From contig NC_061068.1 of assembly GCF_021917145.1 (NCBI RefSeq), positions 6,155,344-6,219,343 on the forward strand: a stretch of DNA of 64,000 nt. Reading direction: 5' to 3'. The stretch's first letter is position 1; each line of letters starts with the position of its first letter. The DNA is from Hypomesus transpacificus. Lineage: Eukaryota; Chordata; Actinopteri; Osmeriformes; Osmeridae. Below the pieces are notes generated by a model. The model did not search any database. It saw only the letters and a program-made list of their open reading frames with translations, and was not told the origin of the DNA. Of this stretch, positions 12,534 through 24,666 are shown in pieces. A program made the position numbers and the translations under genes.

Positions 12534-14002
12534 CCCTTTGATACACAAGCTATGCTTAACCCCTCTAATGCACAACATGGGTCTAAAATGACCCGCATTC
12601 ATTTCCTATGACATTTCATGTAAGTGTTTCTTTGCTATATATTTTTTAATCAATTAATTTCATTATTTAATATTCTAATTATTCATTAAGTACCTTGTTT
12701 TTGAGCATCACAAATCATTATTTAAATGTTTGTCTTTCTTACTTTCTGAGCAAAAAAACGTTTTTGTGGTATGACATCAAATTTACAAACATGGGTCTAA
12801 AATGACCCATATGGATTCACTATGGAATTTGATAGAAACTTGGGATATTTGGAATTTGGAACATATTTACTGTGTATAACTGTTCACTGTTCACTTGCCA
12901 CACATTTTACGGCTCATCATGGCTGCTTTTAGGTTGGGAGATGTTCATCAGTGGAGAAGCATCGACAAACAGGAATTCATGGCCTCATCAGTTTGACCCT
13001 CCTTGCAGGGGACGACACAAGCCTAGATGTGGCCTTGAGAGTTTTGGATCCAATTGCAAAATCCAATGTTTAAAGCCACCATGGGGCTAAAGAGATTTGA
13101 GGATATCCTCAGCTTCATCAAGTTTAATGATTAGAGCTCTTCTTGTGGCTGGGTGGTAGTTGCATTTTGTTTTTACCCCACATCTTTCTTTTTTATCATA
13201 TCTCTTTAGCCCCATGGTGGCTTTATACATTGGATTTTGCAATTTGATACAAAAACGCTCCAAAATGGCCACATCTGGGCTCTTGTCCTCCCCTGCAAGG
13301 AGGGTCAAACTGATAGAGGCCATGAATTCCTATTTGATGCTTCTCCACTCTTTCCCTTTTGCTGCTGCAGCTCAAAGTTGTCTCAAAGTTGTTGCATTTC
13401 AGGACCTCATCAATTATGTCACTTGTGAACATCTCCCAGCCTAAAAGCAGTTGTGTTGAGTTGTGAAATGCGTGACAGGTGAATAGTTATCCACAGTGAA
13501 TATGTTCCAAATTGCAAAAATTAACTAATATCAAAAATTCCTATAAAACTCCATAGGAATAGCCTACATATGGGTCATTTTTGACCCATGTCTGTAAACT
13601 GAAGGTAGTAATACAAAAACAATGGTTGTTTATAAAGTAAGAAAATAAAAAATAAAAATAAGTATTTGTGACAATCAAAAACAAGATATTTAATGAATAC
13701 TTGGAATATTAAATTATAAAATGAGTTGATTTCAAAAGATATGGCAAAGAAACACTCAGCCATACATCAAATATCATAGGAAATGAATGCGGGTCATTTT
13801 AGACCTATGTTGTTCATTAGAGGGGTAGATTTTTATTCTAAAAGTAAGAAAGAAAAAATGAAAATAAACACTTGTGATGACCAAAAACAAGTTAATTGAG
13901 GAATACTTGGAATACTGAACGATTAAATTATTTTTTTGCGAAGATATAGAAAATCTAAAATCTGCCGGGTCCTTTTATGCTTTTATGTTGTGTATCAAAG
14001 GG
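12534..14002. mobile_element. Non-autonomous piggyBac element with fold-back structure
   Basis: The ends are CCCTTTGATACACAA (12534-12548) and TTGTGTATCAAAGGG (13988-14002), perfect 15-bp inverted repeats flanked by TTAA on both sides (12530-12533, 14003-14006), the piggyBac target. Inside, about 550 bp of the left half (from about 12556) recurs inverted in the right half (about 13206-13824), with GGGTCTAAAATGACCC-type subterminal repeats in both. Each arm carries a broken transposase fragment: the left reads KATMGLKRFEDILSFIKFND on + from about 13065, and the right reads NPMYKATMGLKRYDKK on -. Both point towards the centre. Stops and the missing catalytic domain make it inactive by itself. 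Confidence 0.85.
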
Positions 14003-14091
14003 TTAATCACAATGTCTTTAAAAATGGATTAATTTGCTATGGCTCTCCTCCGAGTTTCGACTACTCATCTGACTGTGTGTGTGTGTGTGAG

Positions 14092-14157
14092 TTGGCTCGG
14101 CCCTCCCTCATGCAGTACATTTACATTACATTTGGCTCGGCCCTCCCTCATGCAGTA
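14092..14157 (+). repeat. 26-bp direct repeat
   Basis: TTGGCTCGGCCCTCCCTCAT plus GCAGTA occurs at 14092-14117 and again at 14132-14157, separated by a short TTTACATTACAT-type spacer. A GT dinucleotide run (about 14075-14089) lies just before it. Confidence 0.75.
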
Positions 14158-15333
14158 GCCTATAATTGGTAGACACCGTGTGTATGATTGACAGGAACAG
14201 AATGTGTTTAATTATTTTCAATACAATTCAAATAATTCATTATTTCATTAGTACATAATCATTTTATTTCTATAGGCTATATTAATCCATAAAAAATATC
14301 TGCTCTTCAGATAGCCTATGCGAGCCAGCTCCCGATGTTCAAACTCATACTCGAATCGCGAACGATCCATTACTACAGACCACTGAATTGGCTACAACAC
14401 CCTCTTGTTCCCAAGTAGGCTATTTGAATGTCCTATACTACTCAAGTGTTCTGTTTGAAACTCGATACCAGTACTGTTTCTTAAGCAAAAACCAGTTGAA
14501 CTCGATCCCTCCATTTAGCTCAAGTTTGGTTTCGGTACTTGCCTTTTCATTCTAGTTGGTTATTTTTTCCACACGCAGGTCCATGTTCAGTGTTTGAATA
14601 AACTTGTGTTTATAAAGCCGGCCAAAGGGTGTTAAAGAAGTCCAGGAAAACAATCACAGGTAACTAGGACTATTGATCTCGATATACGCATTGGAGTGGA
14701 AACCTAGGCTCTTGTTAAACACTGTAAATTAATGTCTGTAAGAAATCTTAATCTTAAAGTGGTTTTAAACTACCTTATAAAATAGTATTGATACTTTTTC
14801 TAAAAGTTTTCGACTAAAACTGATTTTGGCGAGCGCAAACATTTTATTCAACCTTTTTCAGTTAAACATTGTTTTTGTGTTAACTAAAAGCAAGACCCCT
14901 TCATGAGCACTTACTCAAATCGTCATCACTGTCTCTAAAATATAGGGTATGTTATGAATGCACCTGTAGTCGAAGTGACCTCTGAAAGACAGGGGAATGT
15001 TATGAATACACCAATAATGTTCTGAACAGGCTGTGACACAGTATACCTCTGTAAGATCTTACGGGAATCACAAAAGTCAAAGTTATGTTTCTTGTTATCT
15101 GGGGTACAGTAGCTTTAATGTTTAACTTGATGTTCTAAAAACAAGAGATGGTTTCTGACACATTGAAAATATCTTGGGTCTAGTGCCAAGAGCCAAACAT
15201 GCAGTAGTTGTGACACGTTTTCCACATTTACATAAAGCAAGAATAAGGTTTATATATGGCCTAATAGATAGCAGAAAGAATAACAAAACTAATGATACAC
15301 CTGGTCCTGAATTTCCCCGCCCCCAAGGCTGAC

Positions 15334-18300
15334 ATGAATGAATCACTGGTGAAGACAAAGCTGATGAGTCTTGCGGGCCGGCTAGTGACCCCTGAACCCA
15401 AACTACAAGAGAGGGGTCAATGGAGCAGTAAAATTGAATTTTTGCTGGCAGTCTCTGGAAACATCATTGGTCTGGGTAACGTCTGGCGGTTTCCTTACCT
15501 ATGCTACAAAAATGGAGGAGGTGAGCCTACCACTCTGTCTGACATGTTTAAAGTTGAATTACAAATCTGTGTGCAACTATCTCCTGAGAAACTGACTATC
15601 GCTAAATCAGTGGAAAAAATAATTCCAGTTTACTGTGTCAAGCAATTGACACATTTACAATACACCAAAAAGGGTCAGAGTAAAGATTTGTTAATCCAAC
15701 CACAGTTCCGGTTGTGTAACCTATAGGATAGCAACAGATAACGCCAAAGCAGGGACATTTGGTTTTGTGCGTAAGGGAAAACAGCCCTGACATTGTATGT
15801 GCATGTGATACTGTAGTATGGGGGTTCAATTGATTTACCACAGATAGTCTTGCAGGACTCAACCCTAAGTGGGGTCCTATTGTGCTTTTCAATATTGTTT
15901 TGATAAAAATAAGAGAGTATCTGCACAAACATTTCAGAAAAGTGACTTCATAAGTGAATCATATATATATATATATATTGCTCCTCCAGTACACTCTGAA
16001 GTTATAAGAGTGGGATTAAATGTGTTAACATTACTATCATAGCATCCATATTTTAAAAACAGTTACAGTTGGACTGAAAAAAGCATCAATGTTTTATTCA
16101 AAAGGGGCTTTCTTCGTACCTTATGTCTTATTCTTGTTCACCTGCGGAATTCCTCTCTTCCTCTTGGAGACATCTTTGGGTCAATTCACCAGTCAGGGTG
16201 GAATCACTTGTTGGAGGAAAATTTGCCCACTATTTGAAGGTAATACAGTAAATTATTTATCTTTGTGATAGTGACAACAACCACACAATATGACACATTT
16301 TCACAAACCTATTTATACAGATTTTCTTTTCCTAAGTTAATCAGTCTTATTATTTTGAAAGAATTTTGGAAAGAAATATGTCCAGTGACAATAAACCTGA
16401 AGGTAACACTTAAAATTGGATGTTGTTGGGGGATGAACTCATGGAAATCTAATGGTGCAGAACCTGGAACACTCTAATGTTAAAGAATATGTTACATCTC
16501 AGTGGCACTCTACAAATTTACTTTTGCAGTAATACTTTAGTAATGCAGTCTTGTATGTTTTCTAACCCCACGGATTTATTCACTTTTGATAGGCTTGGGT
16601 TATGGAAGTCAAGTCGTTGTTTTATACTCTGGGGTGTATTACATCGTCATTCTGGCTTGGGCATTCCTCTACCTGTTCTCTTCCTTCAGCTCTGAACTGC
16701 CCTGGGCTAGCTGTCAAAACAGTTGGAATACAGGTAATTATATTTGCGCTTTAATTCATCCTGTGTTTAAAGGTTGCATCCAAATGCTAGTTTATAAAGT
16801 TTAAAATTGTGTGCTAAACTGTGCATGATTCCTTTCTGGTTTTGTGTGATGATTTTTTAAACGTAACAATTAAGATTTCAATCCTTTGATTTACCAAAAG
16901 ACAACTGCTTTGAACATGACAAAAATAACACAGATCATCTCCTTGGGAAGACAAAATCATCGGACGTAGAATTCTGGGAGTAAGTGACTTTGCCCTTTTT
17001 CTGTTGCATTCAAAGACATAGATACGTTCTTTATATGTATGCTTTACTTAAAGGCATTTACTTATGTACTTACAGGAGAAGGATATTGGGTTTATCAGGA
17101 GGAATTGAGGAGATAGGAAATATTCGTTGGGAACTGGCACTGTGTCTCCTACTGTGCTGGATCATCTGTTACTTCTGTGTCTGGAATGGAGTGAAGTCAA
17201 CAGGAAAGGTAAGGCATGTGTTTACCATGAATACTTGTGATGTATTGGATGTGCAAGACTGGACTCAAAACTGGTTCTCTCTCAGGTGGTTTACTTCACT
17301 GCCACCTTCCCCTATGTGATGCTGGGGGTGTTGCTAGTCCGCGGACTCACACTGCCAGGGGCCATAGATGGTATCAAGTTCTACCTGTATCCTGACCCAG
17401 CCCGTCTTGCTGACCCTCAGGTAAGAATGACCTGCTCGGTTACTAAATCTTTGTGTCTAGTCTTCCACCTTCCAGGTAATACCGTTTTGAAAGAACATTG
17501 AATACTAATTGCTCTTACTGATGTTTTAAAATGGAGGAATACTGTAATTGATTTTCATCACTGTAGGTATGGATGGATGCTGGGAGCCAGATATTTTACT
17601 CTTATGGACTTTGCACTGGTGTTTTGACAGCTTTAGGGAGCTACAACAAGTATAATAACAACTGCTACAGGTCCTTTTGAACTTTTGGTTGTATCCTTTC
17701 TTACTTTTCTTAAATCCTGAAATAGTAAGTCATACTGGCTATCTTTGTTTTTAATTTCAGAGACTGTATATACCTCTGCCTCCTAAACAGTTTGACCAGC
17801 TTTGTTGCTGGTTTTGCCATCTTCTCTGTGCTGGGTTTCATGGCTTATGAGCAAGATACTGACATCTCAATGGTGGCTGAATCAGGTAATACATATTGAC
17901 AACTAGAGAGGGTACAATTTCTTAGGAAATTGTGAGGTGTGCTTGCGTTGGTTGCAGATGGGCAGCCTTTGTTTCCAGGCTGTGAATATCAACACCCTGT
18001 ATTTTTATACACCCCTCGACTGATTAGCTCCTGCGATTCCCACACAGCAGAACATTTACCGGGGCTAGGTCTGAATGTAGGAGCAAAACGGAGCACAGCT
18101 GCCAGCTGTAGGTATATGCAGGTAGCAACAATAGTGCTAAATAACTATTTAACTTGTTGGCTCAATGACACCGGGTAACGTGTGCTGACGTTGTGACGTT
18201 ACGTTAGCACTGAAGTCCTGTCTGCCACACAATGAAGCTCCTAAACCATGCAACGGAACGTAAATATAAATACAAGCAACGCAATTGTTAACAAGACGAA

Positions 18301-20850
18301 CATTTTGACACATTCGCCGAAGGCTTGAGCACACCCAACTAAGGTCGCATCTTCCCCTATAGCAAGTTTAACTTGTGTAATAACACTGCTAAACTGTTAT
18401 CAAGTGTAAAAACCTATCAGTTCATATATAACTACAATGTTGTTACTATAGGTATTGATATGTAGTTCCATGGTACTTAATGTAACCGTGTTGTAAAGTG
18501 TTGCCTGAAGCATTCTCTCCATATTTACCAACCAATTTGAGCTGTTTGTGCATGATTTGTTACATTGTCACTATTTCCTGGCAAAATATTGACCTAATCA
18601 GGTAATTTATGTACTTACAGGTCCTGGCTTAGCATTCATTGCCTATCCTCGTGCAGTGGCCATGATGCCAGTACCTCAGCTTTGGGCTACTTTTTTCTTC
18701 ATTATGATAATCTTACTTGGATTGGACAGCGAGGTATAGGCAAAAATATGGTCACTTCTGATAAAATTCAGGTTTAGGCCCTGAAATACTATTCTTGAGA
18801 TGAGGTCAAATTCATTTATAAAACTATAATACTAATGCTAATGTTTAACTCCATAGTTTGTGAATTATGAGTCCTTGGTCACAGCTATCTCCGATATGTA
18901 TCCTTCCTTTTTCCGCCTTGGTTACCGTCGTAAACTCCTCCTACTTGTCATGTGTGTGGGGAGCTTCCTCCTTGGCCTACTGATGATCACAGAAGTAAGA
19001 AATCAAATAACTTCCACACACAAAGCAGTAGACACACATGCCTTCATTATAAACAGTTTATTTCAATCCAAACTTTTCTGATTATGAGGTTTTAAGACAG
19101 TTGAATTTCATATTAATAAATTGTGCCCGCAATATTTTCTGTTTTTGAAGGGTGGACTGTACGTGTTTCAGCTGTTTGACTATTACGCTTGTAGTGGAAG
19201 CACTCTTCTGTTCTTTGCCATTTTCCAGTCTGTTTGTATTGGATGGATATATGGTGAGTAAAATACGCTCAAAAGAAAGCATTTCATGGTTATGGAATAC
19301 TTTGGATACTAACATAATTAATTATTTAGCTAGTTACAATAAACGTTATTGTTTTTCATTTTCAAAAATCATCCAGCTAGCTCTCGACGCTCATAAGGAA
19401 TTTAACAAAAATGTTCATATAAAACAAATTATAAACGAGGTGTCCATTATGTAAGGGATAGGCCTAATGCCCGATGAGGTGTCCGTTATCATCAAATAAT
19501 GGACGACGCATTATCCCACTTATACCATGGTCACTGCCAAGGCAATAACATTGCGTACAGTTCAGAAACAGTCACAATTATTTGACAGTATGTTTGACAA
19601 GAAGAGTAGCTAGCTAACCAGCCATGTCACTGTCCACAACTCAATATCAAGATTTTCACAAAAAATGTTGAATGGGGAACAGACATTTTTACTGGAACTA
19701 CTTGTAGGTGACCATTATCATAAAATAATGGACACCTCTGCAACCAATCATATTTGAGTATTTACTCAGACCATGGTATAATACTAGATAAGTAATTGGT
19801 AAACCTGTAGTGGGAAAACACGTTATTTACCTTGAAGCTGTTAACCTGTTTCGAATATCTATGTCTGAAAGGTGCAGACCGCCTAAACGATAACATAAAG
19901 GACATGATTGGCTACCATCCTTTGGCATTCATAAAATATTGTTGGCAGTACATCACACCAGCTATCTGTATTGTAAGTATACTTTATGAGAACAAATTCA
20001 TCACCTCCAAACCGTTTATATCACGTGAAAGTCTATGCAATTATAAACATAGGAATTTAAAAATGTTGTATATTAGTTTAAGTATGCTATTATTTAACTG
20101 TCATTGTACAAGCTGGAAGTCTACTTACTGACAAATGAGTTATAATATACTTAAGCTATGATACGATGATTATACAAATGATTTTAAACACTGAATAGGT
20201 AGTGTGCATCTGAACACATCATCAGCATCACAAGAGCTTTTATGCTCAACATATGCTGGTTTTCTCTCCTTAGGCCACATTTATTTTCTCCCAGGTCAAA
20301 CATACCCCTGTCCAATTTAACAACAACTATGAGTACCCCTGGTGGGGCTATGCCATTGGTGGGTTTCTTACACTCTCGTCAACGCTCATTGTTCCTTTCT
20401 GGATGCTGTACTGTATTTCTACCACCCCTGGCACGCTCAGACAGGTAAGACAACTTTAGAATTGACTTCCTGTCATCATTTAATTATTTCAGGTGATTTC
20501 AGATATGTATAATGCAATATTGCCATTGCCGGTAAAGAGGCAAGTGAGAAAACTTCCGTCATGTTATTTATTTCTAAAGTTCTTTTTTTCTTTCTAAACT
20601 TATTTTACCGTGGCAACGGAATAGTACCGAAAATTTGTTTTTGGTCTATGAAGTTTACAGTGAAATCTATAGTTACTGAATTAAAGATAATACATGTCTC
20701 TTTTAATCTTCATAGAGGATTGCAAAGCTATGCACTCCTGCAGAGGACCTGCCTAAAATATCTCCAAATAAGGCCTTAAACCCTGCAGCATTCCAGACAT
20801 TTACAGAATTGTGTACACTGCGAATAATAGAAACAACTAGTTCCAGGTAA
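15334..20850 (+). CDS. slc6a13: Na+/Cl--dependent GABA/taurine-family transporter, slc6a13-like copy B
   Basis: Fourteen coding exons: 15334-15520, 16105-16239, 16593-16733, 16901-16979, 17076-17208, 17286-17420, 17567-17670, 17761-17885, 18621-18733, 18857-18994, 19151-19253, 19872-19972, 20274-20444, 20716-20850. They total 1800 nt in one frame (599 residues plus TAA). Exon phases match copy A throughout; most lengths are identical, only exons 1, 4 and 14 differing. TM1 is [18 protein letters not shown]. The loop after TM3 has SC...NC and the sequon NNT. TM8 reads LGLDSE where copy A and most relatives have LGLDSQ. The C-terminus is [13 protein letters not shown] and then a longer tail than in copy A. 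The start at 15334 gives a family-like N-terminus; an in-frame ATG at 15292 would add 14 residues. Possible polyA signals lie at about 21381 and 21434. It is a head-to-head duplicate of copy A; substrate unknown. Confidence 0.9.
15959..15979. repeat. (AT)n microsatellite in copy B intron 1
   Basis: About ten AT repeats between exons 1 and 2. Confidence 0.9.
19437..19738. mobile_element. MITE in intron 11 of copy B
   Basis: GAGGTGTCCATTAT (19437-19450) is repeated exactly inverted as ATAATGGACACCTC (19725-19738). A second internal GAGGTGTCCGTTATCATC and the right-hand ACCATTATCATAAAATAATGG suggest a nested or partly duplicated end. About 300 bp, non-coding. Confidence 0.65.
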
Positions 20851-20900
20851 AAAACCTGGGGGGTCGCATAACCTGCTTTCTGGAATACCCCCCTGGAGTT

Positions 20901-21103
20901 TACATTTTACATTTACATTTAGTCATTTAGCAGACGCTCTTATCCAGAGCGACTTACAGTAAGTACAGGGACATTCCCCCCGAGGCAAGTAGGGTGAAGT
21001 GCCTTGCCCAAGGACACAACATCATACAGGAGGGGCAGGGAATCGATCCGGCAACCTTCTGATTACTAGCCCGACTCCCTCACCGCTCAGCCATCTGACT
21101 CCC
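20901..21103 (-). mobile_element. tRNA-derived SINE, copy 1
   Basis: On the minus strand it begins GGGAGTCAGATGGCTGAGCGG (A box), has a B-box-like GGTTGCCGGATCGATTCC, a body with CTTCACCCTACTTGCC, and the tail GCGTCTGCTAAATGACTAAATG. The same family occurs at 27393-27595 and 43864-44056. It lies just downstream of copy B. Confidence 0.85.
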
Positions 21104-22542
21104 GAGTTAGATATAGGAGTTATATAGTTAGGAGTTAGATATCAATAAAAACAAGGAGACTTTAATTATCATACAGGTAAATAAAACTGTTACATTTCTT
21201 ATGATAGCTTTTTAAATGACAAAATATGTAAAAAAAAACTGTAAATCTGGATACATTGATATACCTTAATTTTCCTTGATATTCCAACGTTTCAATGATT
21301 AATGTAATGTTGATGCTATGAGTTACTCAACCTATGAGTTACTTAAGTTGTACAATATTCCAAATGTTGATATGTTTACAAATAAAGGATATGTTTTTTA
21401 TGCTTTTATGTTTTCTCCCTTAACACTGTTAATGAAATAAACAGAATTTATATAAATGTGTTGTGTGTAGTAACAGAAAATATATACTTAATCAACTCTC
21501 AACACATGGTTTGCATATAGAAAAAGATCTCCCACCTAGTAATAAAGGAATCAACCACTAGAGGGCCCTCATTCCACCGTTATTGCATGCCATCAGGAAA
21601 ATAATGAAAAAGTCAAAAGATTGCTCTTTTGTTCACACTGGTTATATTGGCACTCAACAGCGGTGAAGGCTTTTAAATGAGGGTTCAAAAATGGGTAACT
21701 GTAGCGGAAGTTGTTTGGAACAAAACGAGTGCTAAGTAGAGCTATCTGTGAATGAAAATACTAAATATCCCTTGTATAGTTCAGTGATCTCTTATTTTCT
21801 AGTCTAGTGGTATATGTCTGAGTTTGTGTGTGAAGAATTGGTATATTTTGACAAGACCCAGGTAGCGGGAGTTTGTTACCATGGTGTTCCACTCAGAGGG
21901 GAGAATACATTTGTATTGAGAATATCTTGTGAATTTGTTAGGCTACTTGTTAATAAATTACTGTAAATTAGATGATGTAATAACGTTTTGATGCATACTG
22001 ATTTAAATTAACATTTTAAATCTTCTAAATACACAATTATCACATGTCAATTAAGCATGTTCGAAACCACTTTAAAATATCTTCCATCAGGCAAATGTTG
22101 GACAGTAGTCAAACAATGACAATGTAAAACTCTACAAAAGCATAAACAATGAACACCCATGGCAACTTTAAATGAAAAAACTGTTACTTCCTTGTTAATT
22201 CCTTTGAGGGCATGAGAGTTCTTGCAACTGTACTTCTGAATGGCTAGTGATTAAGAGATACATGGATTAACAGCCCTTTAAAGAGGGACTGGATTCCTAC
22301 TATGCATGCAGTGTCAGTCTGACCTTGGATTTGGGTTACATCCTAATCATGATGTATTATATCCAAAACCATCCTGCTTAAGATTGGTTTATTTCATGTC
22401 TGCCTAACTGGCCTACATTCAATATTATTTAGCAATTTTTTACTTCCTCTCATATAATTGATAGTATGCAATGACAATTTCAGATGATTGGAAAACTATT
22501 TTACAGGGACAGCTGGCCATTATCAGAGACAGGTCATGTACG

Positions 22543-22791
22543 TAGGGCTGCCATCTTTAAAAAAAACCTGAGATATTTTTGGCGGGGCGACATTTCATGT
22601 GTGTTTGCTACCCCTCATCATCAGACATCCCAACTTGCAGAGACTCATTTCCGGGAGGTGGCTTCTCTGCGTTAGCAGGAATACTTGGTTGGCATTGACT
22701 TCTCAAATACATACAGGGTATGGCATGAAAGCGTGTGAACTGGTTGAAATTCGTGTGTCTCACGGCCAATGCGTGACAGTTGGCAGCCCTG
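22543..22791. mobile_element. hAT-type MITE
   Basis: TAGGGCTGCCA at the left and TGGCAGCCCTG at the right are inverted termini of the hAT CAGGG(C/T)TGCCA type, 249 bp apart. The flanks share GTACG/CGTACG, possibly a decayed 8-bp target duplication. Non-coding. Confidence 0.6.
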
Positions 22792-23219
22792 CGTACGATA
22801 GATCCAGGCAAATGCTAGCCGGTGTCCTCACAATTTATGGGCTAACTCGGGCAGGGGTTTGTGAAAGTTGTTCCCAGTAAAAACCTATCACTGACATCCT
22901 CTGGTCCACACTATTGCTAAACTTTCTCACGCTTTAAGAGGAATTTTTAGCTACACACTCGGGCTCTCTACCGCCTCTCTCTTCATGCTTTCTCCCCTCT
23001 CTCTTCGCGCTCTCTCCCCCTCGCTCTTCGTGCACTCTCATCTCATCAGTTACCAAACAGTGCGGGCTAACACCCCCTTATAGACCACCGGTATCAGTAA
23101 TACTCTGCTAACAATACTCGGCGAAAATCTGCTATACGTTTTGGGGGCGACAATTATATGTTCTCAAGGGCAAGATGTTAAATGTATATTATTACTATTA
23201 TTAAAATGTCCTTATGTTC

Positions 23220-23460
23220 ACAGTGATTTATTGGGGGGGACCAATCATATTTTTCCCAGGATGGGGGGGGGGGGGGGGGGGTAGTGTCTCCCTACCACCC
23301 CAGGATTTCTGCCTATGGTAATAGTAGTAGTTCTAAAATGCCAATTTTAAGTTTAGTCATGAATATTATTACATTTTTTATGATAATTTCGGACAGCGCG
23401 CGTGGTTGCCTGTCGGGGGATGTCCCCCCCCCCCAATATATATTATGATAACGGCCCTGC
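23220..23460. repeat. G-run/C-run interspersed repeat
   Basis: A run of 18 G (about 23264-23281) and a C run (about 23426-23435) flank ATGATAATTTCGGACAGCGC, which also occurs near 41192 (ATGATAATTTCGGACAGCGT) beside GGGGGGGAC. Both are copies of one interspersed element of unknown class. Confidence 0.6.
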
Positions 23461-24197
23461 CTCAAAGACAGTGTCCTTGTGGTTAAAATCTTTGTGCGCT
23501 GATGGCTTGAGGGAGACAGCTGTCCCGTCAAAGATCATCTCAACTATGTGGTACCTTTTAAATCCCTTACAATTACGTGTAAGGTGTCAATCCAATTGGG
23601 GAGGATTGGCGGTAATGAGGGGGAAAACTCCCTGGGTTTAACAGCTTGGGAGTGACAATTCTGGACTCTAAGCGGATGGACACAAGCTCCTTAAGCATAA
23701 ATCCCTCCTTGAGATGTTGACATACAAAGGATTGATAATCTGACATAAGGGGCACACTCTCATTTGAACTTGGTTATGTACATCAGTTTCATTTGTCATA
23801 CATTTCTGTATTAGTCATATGTTTACAGATATCTCAGACAAGTTTGATATTTTTGAACCTTTTGCAAACTAGAAATGGGCTCGTATTGACTTAATTTTTG
23901 GTTTATTCTGTAAAATAACCTAAACCTGCCTACCTCTTAATTGATCATAAGATTACTGTTATTTTACACAGAATTGGGCAAAATTAAAGTATAAAGTTTA
24001 GGAATCCAGAGAATTTCTTTGTACTATAATTTCGGTTTTTATCTTTGTCACATGGTAAGTGTACGTCTTTGGACTGATGTCACAATATTACTGTAACAGA
24101 CAATCTGATCTAACAGTGTAAATCGTTCGAAACTACATTGCAATAACACACACAGGTGTCAAATAGAAATTGAGAATATATACACAGTACAAACAAG

Positions 24198-24330
24198 CAG
24201 TGTTGGGCAATGTTACTTTTTAAAGTAACTAATTACAGTTACTAGTTACATTACTTGTAAAGTAACTAGTCACGTTACTTAGTTACTTGCTGTAGAGAGT
24301 AAGGCAACAAGTTACTTTTGCGTTACATTA
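24198..24330 (+). mobile_element. hAT-like element end (CAGTGTTGGG type)
   Basis: CAGTGTTGGGCAATGTTACT followed by many AGTAACT/GTTACTT repeats is typical of a hAT MITE family widespread in teleosts. Only one end is clear; no matching CCCAACACTG terminus is seen nearby. Confidence 0.6.
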
Positions 24331-24666
24331 AGAAAATTATTTTATTTCTAAGACAATTCACCTCAGTCACTCTTATGCCCAGAAGGCACATTTAATGGAT
24401 TGACCTCAGCAATAGCACATATTGTACTGAATATTCAGTTTCACTCGCATATAACGTGATCAATCTTCATTATATAGCAAGACGGATCAAGGTAATAATC
24501 CACCATAATGAAAATAAATATTTGCATAAGTTCTTGAATCAAGAAACTCTTTAATCAATAAATACTGTTGTAAAATGCCAGGCAAAGTTAGATAAATCTA
24601 CAATTTATTTAGGTTTGAATCTAGAGGAAATTGGTAAATTTCTTCATTACATTTTAAATTACTTCA

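Larger units (their letters stand above)
9569..15333. other. Shared 5' region between the two head-to-head transporter genes
   Basis: This 5.8-kb stretch should hold both promoters and the non-coding first exons. Copy A has a splice acceptor at 9609-9610 (TTTTGTTTCAG on the minus strand), so at least one 5' exon lies to the right; CCTCAG|GTATGC on the minus strand near 11593 is one possible donor. Upstream of copy B an in-frame ATG at 15292 precedes the preferred 15334 start with no stop between. The rest is largely transposon-derived: an inverted-repeat element at 11.6-11.9 kb, a PHD-like fragment at 12.1 kb, a piggyBac fold-back at 12.5-14.0 kb, and hAT-like sequence around it (near 12.4 and 14.3 kb). 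Confidence 0.5.
21104..24666. other. Intergenic region with scattered repeats
   Basis: No coding exon is recognisable. AATAAA at 21381-21386 may end the copy B transcript. The rest is AT-rich with MITE-type repeats annotated separately. A pyrimidine-rich stretch (CTCTCTC...CGCTCTCTCCCCC) lies near 22965-23040. Confidence 0.5.
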
